NCBI GenBank assembly: GCA_026986235.1
Contig: JALSOY010000030.1
Coordinates: forward strand, 1 to 5,001
DNA length: 5,001 bases
Reading direction: 5' to 3'
Source: Caldifarciminota bacterium
GTDB lineage: Bacteria; Hydrothermota; Hydrothermia; B15-G9; WFZT01
Shown here: positions 1 to 4,788 of the stretch, in pieces
Layout: each line of letters starts with the position of its first letter
Numbering within the stretch: the stretch's first letter is position 1
The notes under the pieces: generated by a model
Told to the model about the DNA's origin: nothing
Databases searched by the model: none
What the model saw: the letters and a program-made list of their open reading frames with translations, nothing else
Position numbers and translations under genes: made by a program

Positions 1-596
1 ATGTTTCCCACCCTGCCGGCCCTGCTCATCCTGATCTTTCTGAGCTCCACGATGCCAACTGCCATGACATTCACAAGACAGTTGTCCTCGTAAGCCTCTT
101 CAAAGTAGATCTCACCACCAACTGTGGGAACGCCAATGCAGTTGCCGTAAAAGCTGATACCACTTACAACTCCCTCAAAGAGGCGTCTTGACTTCTCAGA
201 TGTCAGAGGACCGAACCTCAGGGAATCGAGGAGGGCTATGGGACGGGCACCCATTGAGATCACATCCCTTATGATACCACCCACACCTGTGGCGGCACCG
301 TGAAAGGGTTCAACCGCCGAGGGGTGGTTGTGACTCTCAACCTTGAAAGCCACACCCAGCTCATCGTCAAGAAACAGGACACCTGCGTTTTCTCCAGGTC
401 CCTGAAGGAGCCTCTCTCCCCGGGTGTGCAGGGTTTTTAAGACCGATCTGCTACTCTTATAAGAACAGTGCTCGGACCAGGAGGTGGAGAATACACCGAG
501 TTCGATAAGATTGGGCTCTCTACCAAGGTATTCAACGATTTTTTCATACTCTTCAACGGACAGGCCGTGGGCTCTTATGACACTTTCATCCGGCAT
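1..596 (-). CDS. purL: Phosphoribosylformylglycinamidine synthase subunit PurL, N-terminal part (cut by left window edge)
   Basis: PurL is the synthetase subunit of FGAM synthase. It catalyses the ATP-dependent amidation of FGAR to FGAM in cytosolic purine synthesis, using ammonia supplied by the glutaminase PurQ, with PurS as partner in the small-type complex. My reverse-strand translation gives 198 residues from ATG at 596. It contains WSEHCSYK (residues 40-47, with the conserved His), LQGPGENAG (64-72), the ESHNHPS nucleotide-site motif (87-93), GAATGVGGIIRD (100-111) and GVPTVGGE (155-162). The short N-terminus before WSEHC fits small-type PurL (about 720-750 aa, from family knowledge), not the large proteobacterial PurL. 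No Shine-Dalgarno lies within 15 nt of the ATG. The frame stays open upstream to a stop at 663-665 with a possible TTG at 636-638, but that extension runs into the repeat array and is not conserved-looking. The remaining two thirds lies beyond the left edge. Confidence 0.95.
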   Translation of the reverse strand, partial: MPDESVIRAHGLSVEEYEKIVEYLGREPNLIELGVFSTSWSEHCSYKSSRSVLKTLHTRGERLLQGPGENAGVLFLDDELGVAFKVESHNHPSAVEPFHGAATGVGGIIRDVISMGARPIALLDSLRFGPLTSEKSRRLFEGVVSGISFYGNCIGVPTVGGEIYFEEAYEDNCLVNVMAVGIVELRKIRMSRAGRVGN

Positions 597-602
597 GGAA
601 TA

Positions 603-631
603 ATTATATTTTATAAGCCTCGGATTGTCGC
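603..631 (-). promoter_or_regulatory. Predicted sigma70-type promoter of purL, implying a leaderless or near-leaderless mRNA
   Basis: On the minus strand a perfect TATAAT (608-603) follows GCGACA (631-626, 4/6 to TTGACA) with a 17-bp spacer. The last base of the -10 box is six bases from the purL ATG at 596, so transcription would start at or next to the start codon. A second overlapping pair, TTGGAT (638-633) and TATAAA (615-610), also spaced 17 bp, would give a leader of only about 7 nt. Neither leader could carry a Shine-Dalgarno. This is motif reading by eye; the organism's sigma-factor consensus is unknown. Confidence 0.5.
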
Positions 632-648
632 CATCCAAGTCCCCTGAT

Positions 649-707
649 GGGGGATTGAAAAATTAAGCGGTGGACATCCCCCTTAGTCCCCCTTCTAAAG
701 AAGGGGG
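649..707 (+). repeat. Direct repeat, copy 1
   Basis: The first 35 bases (649-683) are identical to 784-818: a GGGGGAT arm, a 20-nt loop ending in GCGGTGGAC, and an ATCCCCC arm. A 4-nt linker (684-687) then leads into the CCCCCTTC/GAAGGGGG hairpin (688-707). Similarity continues loosely into the next spacer and hairpin up to about 744. Confidence 0.9.
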
Positions 708-783
708 AATTTGATGGTGTAAAATCCCCCTGGTGAAGGGGGATCATCGTCTCTCATAATCCCCCTTGGAGAAGGGGGATAAA

Positions 784-840
784 GGGGGATTGAAAAATTA
801 AGCGGTGGACATCCCCCTGGCCCCCTTCTGAAGAAGGGGG
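784..840 (+). repeat. Direct repeat, copy 2
   Basis: This is the second copy of the unit at 649-707. The first 35 bases are identical. The linker is 2 nt (819-820) instead of 4, and the following CCCCCTTC/GAAGGGGG hairpin (821-840) differs only in its loop (TGAA against TAAA). Downstream, 844-882 repeats the spacer-plus-hairpin layout of 713-744 in diverged form. Confidence 0.9.
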
Positions 841-860
841 ATTATGGTTGTGCGTTTTAC

Positions 861-882
861 TCCCCCTTCTTGCGAAGGGGGA
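861..882 (-). terminator. Hairpin just after the COG2403 gene stop, possible 3' end or transcript stabiliser
   Basis: A perfect 9-bp stem (861-869 with 874-882, 4-nt loop) begins three bases downstream of the TAA stop at 886-888. On the minus strand it is followed by GTAAAACG, not a U-run, so it is not a canonical intrinsic terminator. It is also the last hairpin of the repeat array. It could protect or define the 3' end of the operon mRNA, which is inferred from position only. Confidence 0.35.
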
Positions 883-885
883 TGG

Positions 886-2211
886 TTATGACTTCTCAAA
901 AAATCTTACTATCAGATCTTTTAGTGTGGGATATCCGATTTCCTGTAGTTCGTACTTTACCCTGACCCAGGGTTTATTTATGTTTAAAATCTTACCAAGA
1001 TTCACCGGAGTAGCCACCACAACCACATCTGCGGGGACCCTGTTGATTGTCTCTTTAAGCTCGTTTAGCTGCTTTTCCCCGTATCCGAGGGCCGGTAATA
1101 CCTCTGTCACATGGGGATATTTTTCGTATGCCTCCTTAATCGATCCCACTGCATACTCAACGGGGCTGACAATTTCGCTTGCCCCGTACTTGGTTGCCGC
1201 CACATATCCTGCACCATAGGGCATTTCACCATGAGTGAGTGTGGGACCGTCCTCGATCACGAGTGCCCTTTTACCAGAGATAATCTCACCGTTTTCAACA
1301 AACAGAGGTGAGGCGGCTTCGACAATACTTGCCCGTGGATTGATGGATTTTATGTTTGACCTGACAGTATCGACATCCTCGGGATATGCTGTGTCTATCT
1401 TGTTGATCACCACGATGTCCGCCATCCTTACATTGACCTCCCCGGGGTAGTATGTGAGTTCGTGATAAGGTCTGTGAGGGTCAGCAACAACGATGAAAAG
1501 ATCGGGTTTAAAGAATGGCATGTCGTTGTTCCCGCCGTCCCACAGGATCACATCGGCCTCTTTTTCAGCTTCTTTAAGTATTTTTTCGTAATCCACGCCT
1601 GCGTAAACCACATTACCCCGTTCAATGTGAGGTTCGTACTCCTCCCTCTCCTCTACGGTGCACTGATAGCGGTCGAGATCCTCGTAACTTGCAAATCTCT
1701 GTACAACCTGTTTTTTGAGGTCACCGTAGGGCATGGGGTGTCTCACGACGACGACTTTTTTGCCCAATTCTCTCAGTATATCCGAGACCCTTCTTGTGGT
1801 TTGACTTTTGCCGCAACCGGTTCTAACAGCCCCTATCGCAATGACAGGTTTAGTTGATTCAAGCATGGTAAATTTCGTTCCGAGCAGCCAGTAGTCGGCT
1901 CCTGCTGCGACGCATCTTGAGGCAAGGTGCATAACATGCTCGTGGGAAACATCAGAGTAGGAAAAGACGCAGACATCCACATTTTTTTCGACAACGATTT
2001 TCTCGAGGTTCTCCTCACTGTAAATGGGAATACCGTCTGGATACAGGTTACCTGCAAGCTCTGCCGGATAGATGCGTCCGTCTATGTTGGGAATCTGTGT
2101 TGCAGTAAAACCCACAACTTCAAAGTGTTCGTTTCCACGAAAATAAACATTGAAGTTATGAAAATCACGCCCTGCTGCCCCAAGAATCAGTACCCTTACT
2201 CTTTCCTTCAA
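886..2211 (-). CDS. Cyclic 2,3-diphosphoglycerate synthetase-family P-loop NTPase (COG2403)
   Basis: This 441-residue protein resembles archaeal cyclic 2,3-diphosphoglycerate synthetase (about 460 aa), which closes 2,3-DPG to the cyclic form using ATP. Most bacterial members are unproven and are often called predicted GTPases. An N-terminal Rossmann-like segment, VLILGAAGRDFHNFN, lies at 7-21. The central nucleotide-binding part has GAVRTGCGKS (127-136, Walker A-like), WDGGNND (224-230, a possible Walker B/G3 site) and NKID (270-273, a G4-like NKxD motif suggesting guanine recognition). No signal peptide or membrane helix is evident, so it is probably cytosolic. The start is TTG (2209-2211), set by AGGAGG seven bases upstream; there is no ATG alternative. 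The SD shares bases with the stop of the upstream aminotransferase gene, so the two are probably cotranscribed and coupled. Family assignment is firm; the reaction and substrate are uncertain. Confidence 0.88.
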   Translation of the reverse strand: MKERVRVLILGAAGRDFHNFNVYFRGNEHFEVVGFTATQIPNIDGRIYPAELAGNLYPDGIPIYSEENLEKIVVEKNVDVCVFSYSDVSHEHVMHLASRCVAAGADYWLLGTKFTMLESTKPVIAIGAVRTGCGKSQTTRRVSDILRELGKKVVVVRHPMPYGDLKKQVVQRFASYEDLDRYQCTVEEREEYEPHIERGNVVYAGVDYEKILKEAEKEADVILWDGGNNDMPFFKPDLFIVVADPHRPYHELTYYPGEVNVRMADIVVINKIDTAYPEDVDTVRSNIKSINPRASIVEAASPLFVENGEIISGKRALVIEDGPTLTHGEMPYGAGYVAATKYGASEIVSPVEYAVGSIKEAYEKYPHVTEVLPALGYGEKQLNELKETINRVPADVVVVATPVNLGKILNINKPWVRVKYELQEIGYPTLKDLIVRFFEKS

Positions 2212-2218
2212 TTTTTTT

Positions 2219-2224
2219 CCTCCT
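2219..2224 (-). promoter_or_regulatory. Perfect Shine-Dalgarno (AGGAGG) deciding a TTG start
   Basis: AGGAGG lies seven T/A-rich bases before the TTG at 2209-2211. Its first two bases are the last two of the aminotransferase TAG stop (2225-2223), reading TAGGAGG. Ribosomes terminating on the first gene would sit directly on the second gene's SD, a classic coupling layout. The strong SD compensates for the weak TTG codon. Confidence 0.9.
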
Positions 2225-3539
2225 AAATGGATTTCAATACATCTTCGAATATTTCCAGTGCGACATTGACTTCTTCTTCAGTGATTACAAGTGATGGAGA
2301 CCATCTAACGACGCTTTCACCGGCACCCAGAACCAGGAGTCCCTTTTCAAAGCATCTATAAACGATTCTATCCCTGAGTTTAGTATCCGGCTCTCTGGTT
2401 TCCCTGTCCTTCACGATGTCAACTCCGATCATGAGTCCCAGTCCTCTGACATCACCGACAAATTCAAACTTTTTCTGGATTTCTTTGAGTCCATTTTTGA
2501 GGAGATTACCCATCTTTTCGGCATTCTCCACGAGTCCATTTTCAAGGAGCTCAATGGTTTTGAGGGCAGCTGCAATGGCAACGGGGTTTCCACCGAAGGT
2601 GGAGGAGTGAGACCCCGGTTCCCAGTTCATCAAAGAGGTTTTTGCAATGGCAGCACCCAGAGGCAGGCCAGAGGCGATACCCTTTGCAACTGTGAGTACA
2701 TCGGGTATCACACCAAAGTGCTCTATGGCGAACATCTTACCGGTTCTCCCCATACCCGCCTGTACTTCATCGTCTATGAAAAGGATATCGTACTTTTTTA
2801 GGAGATCGTAAAGTTTCGGGTAAAAGTCGGAGGGAGGGACCACATATCCGCCCTCTCCCTGGATGGGTTCAACGATAAATGCGGCAACATCCTCAGGAGG
2901 CGCGACCGTTTTAAAAACGGTATTTTCGATAAAATCAATAATAGTGTCGGTCAGTTTTTCTGCTGGAATACCGAAGGGGGGCCTGTAAGGATCCGGGAAA
3001 GGAATGTGAACGACCTGTGGAACCATGGGTGCATAATAACGGCGCTGGACGGCTTTTGAGGCAGTGAGGGACAGGGAGCCAAAGCTTCTTCCGTGGAAGG
3101 CCCTGTAGAATGCGAGATAGATGGGTCTTTTTGTATGATACCTCGCCAGTTTCAAGGCGGCCTCGTTGGCCTCGGTTCCGGAATTTGCGAAGAAAACCCG
3201 TCTGTTTTTGGCCCCCGGCGCAATCTCGGCAAGCTTTTCCGCCAGCAGTGTCTGATTTTCATAATAGAAGTCTGCACCTGCCATGTGTAAAAACTTTGAT
3301 GCCTGCTCGCTGATCACCCTGACGATCTCCGGATGGGAATGACCGGTTGTGGTAACTGCTATTCCGGCGGTCATATCGAGAAATCGGTTCCCGTCTATGT
3401 CCCACACCCACGACCCCTGTCCACGACCCATTACGAAGGGATAACTGCGGGTGTATGCAGGGGAAACATACCTGCCGTCCCTTTCAATTACTTCCCTTGC
3501 CTTTGGACCGGGTAACTCTGTTTTGATCTCGGGTCTCAT
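2223..3539 (-). CDS. Class III PLP-dependent aminotransferase (acetylornithine/GABA aminotransferase-like)
   Basis: This 438-residue fold-type I PLP enzyme looks complete. The conserved features are SGTEANEAA (120-128, PLP phosphate binding), FHGR (148-151), EPIQGEGG (224-231), DEVQAGMGRTG (257-267, with Asp257 expected to contact the pyridine nitrogen), TVAKGIASGLPLGA (Lys286 the expected Schiff-base lysine), STFGGNP (313-319) and VRWSPSLVI (411-419). The family moves the terminal amino group of ornithine, acetylornithine, lysine or GABA to 2-oxoglutarate. Related thermophile proteins of similar length include ornithine aminotransferases and amino-acid racemases, so the substrate is open and argD or gabT would be a guess. 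ATG at 3539 has AAAGGAG seven bases upstream and a promoter 31 bp ahead. It is the first gene of a coupled pair with the COG2403 NTPase. No arginine-pathway gene is visible. Confidence 0.93.
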   Translation of the reverse strand: MRPEIKTELPGPKAREVIERDGRYVSPAYTRSYPFVMGRGQGSWVWDIDGNRFLDMTAGIAVTTTGHSHPEIVRVISEQASKFLHMAGADFYYENQTLLAEKLAEIAPGAKNRRVFFANSGTEANEAALKLARYHTKRPIYLAFYRAFHGRSFGSLSLTASKAVQRRYYAPMVPQVVHIPFPDPYRPPFGIPAEKLTDTIIDFIENTVFKTVAPPEDVAAFIVEPIQGEGGYVVPPSDFYPKLYDLLKKYDILFIDDEVQAGMGRTGKMFAIEHFGVIPDVLTVAKGIASGLPLGAAIAKTSLMNWEPGSHSSTFGGNPVAIAAALKTIELLENGLVENAEKMGNLLKNGLKEIQKKFEFVGDVRGLGLMIGVDIVKDRETREPDTKLRDRIVYRCFEKGLLVLGAGESVVRWSPSLVITEEEVNVALEIFEDVLKSI

Positions 3540-3546
3540 AATCGGT

Positions 3547-3553
3547 CTCCTTT
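3547..3553 (-). promoter_or_regulatory. Ribosome binding site of the aminotransferase gene
   Basis: AAAGGAG lies seven bases upstream of ATG 3539-3537 and supports that start. A second ATG at 3556-3554 opens only a six-codon frame ending in a TGA that overlaps the gene's ATG. It lies upstream of and across the SD and is probably incidental. Confidence 0.85.
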
Positions 3554-3569
3554 CATCAAATTTTTGAGA

Positions 3570-3598
3570 ATTTTAAGTGATAAGGCCTATATCATCAA
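3570..3598 (-). promoter_or_regulatory. Predicted sigma70-type promoter of the aminotransferase-COG2403 operon
   Basis: TTGATG (3598-3593, 4/6 to TTGACA) and TAAAAT (3575-3570, 5/6 to TATAAT) are separated by exactly 17 bp on the minus strand. Initiation near 3563 would give a leader of roughly 24 nt containing the AAAGGAG site. That leaves no room for a riboswitch. The spacer holds the palindrome AGGCCT (3583-3588). Read by eye, not scored. Confidence 0.6.
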
Positions 3599-3604
3599 CG
3601 ACTT

Positions 3605-3641
3605 TGTATATCTGGAATTTTATGCAAAATTTTCTGTATAT
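3605..3641. promoter_or_regulatory. Operator-like region: palindrome flanked by two TGTATAT boxes
   Basis: TGTATAT occurs at 3605-3611 and again at 3635-3641, 30 bp apart (about three helical turns), in the same orientation. Between them is the perfect inverted repeat AATTTT-ATGC-AAAATT (3616-3631). The block ends seven bases upstream of the predicted -35 box of the aminotransferase operon, where an activator or repressor could act. In AT-rich DNA such matches can arise by chance. Confidence 0.3.
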
Positions 3642-3642
3642 T

Positions 3643-3672
3643 TTGTCTGTAGATGGTAATTTTTCATTTAAT
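3643..3672 (+). promoter_or_regulatory. Weak candidate plus-strand promoter facing prfA
   Basis: TTGTCT (3643-3648, 4/6) and TTTAAT (3667-3672, 5/6) are spaced 18 bp and point into the 3' end of prfA. GGGAGG (3683-3688) followed by GTG (3693-3695) lies just downstream. The frame it opens is antisense to prfA and does not look like a real protein, so any transcript would more plausibly be an antisense or terminating RNA. Confidence 0.2.
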
Positions 3673-3722
3673 ATGCAGAGGCGGGAGGATTTGTGAAACT
3701 CAGGAAGGTGGAAAGTTCTTTT

Positions 3723-4787
3723 TCAGACGGTGGTGAGTTCTTTCAGTTTTTTCTCCAGTTCCACTTCATGCAATCTGTCGAGTATCTCATCAAGGTCTCC
3801 ATTGAGAATACCCTCGAGATTGTAAATGGTGAGGTTTATCCTGTGATCTGTCACACGATTCTGTGGGAAGTTGTATGTCCTTATTTTTTCGCTCCTGTCA
3901 CCGGTACCGATGTAACTTTTCCTTCTGCTGCCTATCTCCTTTTCTCTCTCTTTCCTGTAGAGGTCCTGGAGTCTTGCTCTGAGTATTCTCAGGGCTTTTG
4001 CCCGGTTTTTGTGCTGGGATCTCTCGTCCTGGCAGGCGACCACAATACCAGTGGGAATATGGGTGATCCTCACTGCAGAATCAGTAACATTTACATGCTG
4101 GCCTCCGGGACCACTTGCCCTGAATGTCTCGATCTTAAGCTCATCAGGGTTTATCTCAATTTCCTGTTCCTCTGCCTCAGGGAGGACCACCACAGAGGCC
4201 GAGGATGTGTGAATTCTCCCTCCTGTTTCGGTAACAGGTATTCTCTGAACCCTGTGAACTCCGGACTCGTACTTGAGTCTTCCGTATACCCCCCTTCCCT
4301 CGATCATAAAAATAATCTCCTTGTATCCGCCGAGGGGGGTTTCGTGAAGGTCTGTCACGCTAACCTTCCAGCCCCTCTTTTCCGCGTATCTCGTGTACAT
4401 CCTGAAAAGATCCCTCGCAAAGAGGGCAGCCTCTTCCCCACCAGTCCCTGCCCTGATTTCTACTATCGCGTTCTTTAGGTCGTCAGGGTCACGGGGAACC
4501 AGGGAGAACTTTATCTCCCGGTCGAGTCCCTCAATTTCAGCCTCAATCCTTTCCTTCTCCTCCTTTAAAAACTGTCTCATCTCCTCATCCTGTTCTTCTT
4601 CAAGCATGGGATTGATATTCTCGATCTCCCTTTTCAGGTTCTCGAGACGGTCTATCTTTTCGACGAGTCCCTTCAACTCCTTGTACTCCTGAGCTATGGA
4701 AATATACTTCTCCTGATTCCCCAGAATCTCAGGATCCTGAAGTTGCTTCTCAAGTTTTCTGAACTTTTCCTTTATTTCCTCGTACAT
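3723..4787 (-). CDS. prfA: Peptide chain release factor 1 (RF1)
   Basis: RF1 recognises UAA and UAG stop codons in the ribosomal A site and triggers hydrolysis of peptidyl-tRNA. The 354-residue product is full length for the family (about 355-360). An acidic and basic helical N-terminal domain (about 1-95, coiled-coil-like) is followed by the RF core IRAGTGGEEAALFARDL (111-127), the stop-codon-reading motif PVT (184-186) in HRVQRIPVTETGGRIHTS, and the catalytic GGQ (228-230) in RASGPGGQHVN. The PVT tripeptide is the RF1 version of the PxT motif, whereas RF2 has SPF, so this is not prfB. The start ATG at 4787 is one base after the stop of the upstream gene (TGACATG), with no clear Shine-Dalgarno, so it is probably translated by coupling. 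The methyltransferase gene prmC, a frequent neighbour, is not next to it. Confidence 0.98.
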   Translation of the reverse strand: MYEEIKEKFRKLEKQLQDPEILGNQEKYISIAQEYKELKGLVEKIDRLENLKREIENINPMLEEEQDEEMRQFLKEEKERIEAEIEGLDREIKFSLVPRDPDDLKNAIVEIRAGTGGEEAALFARDLFRMYTRYAEKRGWKVSVTDLHETPLGGYKEIIFMIEGRGVYGRLKYESGVHRVQRIPVTETGGRIHTSSASVVVLPEAEEQEIEINPDELKIETFRASGPGGQHVNVTDSAVRITHIPTGIVVACQDERSQHKNRAKALRILRARLQDLYRKEREKEIGSRRKSYIGTGDRSEKIRTYNFPQNRVTDHRINLTIYNLEGILNGDLDEILDRLHEVELEKKLKELTTV

Positions 4788-4788
4788 G

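Larger units (their letters stand above)
641..882. repeat. Intergenic array of seven G5/C5 hairpins (REP/MITE-like)
   Basis: This fills most of the 597-885 gap between the COG2403 gene and purL. The plus strand carries seven GGGGG and seven CCCCC runs that pair into seven consecutive hairpins: 649-655/676-682, 688-695/700-707, 724-731/737-744, 759-767/772-780, 784-790/811-817, 821-828/833-840 and 861-869/874-882. The first and fifth have a G-first arm and an identical 20-nt loop. The other five are C-first with 4-5 nt loops. CCCC at 641-644 could also pair with the first G run. The order G-first, C-first x3, then G-first, C-first x2 shows a duplicated unit with about a 135-bp period. I saw no coding frame of note. 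Such CCCCCTT/AAGGGGG elements resemble dispersed intergenic palindromes of other bacteria; that link is from general knowledge. Confidence 0.88.
3540..3722. other. AT-rich intergenic region between prfA and the aminotransferase gene
   Basis: These 183 bases hold no convincing gene. Contents in minus-strand order are: no recognisable intrinsic terminator after prfA, the TGTATAT/palindrome block (3605-3641), the predicted promoter (3570-3598) and the ribosome binding site (3547-3553). Since no terminator is seen, some read-through from prfA into the aminotransferase operon is possible. Confidence 0.7.

Noticed and set aside
774..788. G-quadruplex formed by the clustered G5 runs
   Set aside because: Every G5 run has an adjacent perfect C5 partner, so hairpins are favoured, and four G runs never occur close together without C runs between them.
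641..882. CRISPR array
   Set aside because: Only two copies of the main unit, about 135 bp apart, with no regular 30-40 bp spacers, and the repeats are simple G/C-run palindromes.
848..1311. Plus-strand frames of 123 and 66 codons opposite the COG2403 gene
   Set aside because: Shadows of a strongly supported minus-strand gene, with no credible start signals and low-complexity Ser/Thr/Tyr-rich products.
1833..2057. Second minus-strand frame of 74 codons inside the COG2403 gene
   Set aside because: It is an out-of-frame reading of the same gene region. The main frame carries conserved motifs across the whole stretch, so there is no sign of a frameshift.
3540..3569. Riboswitch or attenuator upstream of the aminotransferase
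   Set aside because: The predicted leader is only about 24 nt and shows no stem-loop.
3702..3722. Intrinsic terminator after prfA
   Set aside because: Only a 4-bp self-complementarity is visible and no U-run follows on the minus strand.
3693..4478. 261-codon plus-strand frame with a GTG start and a GGGAGG site
   Set aside because: Nearly all of it is antisense to prfA, whose protein is unmistakable. The translation is Cys/His/Phe-rich and matches no family I recognise. Kept only as a low-interest signal finding.
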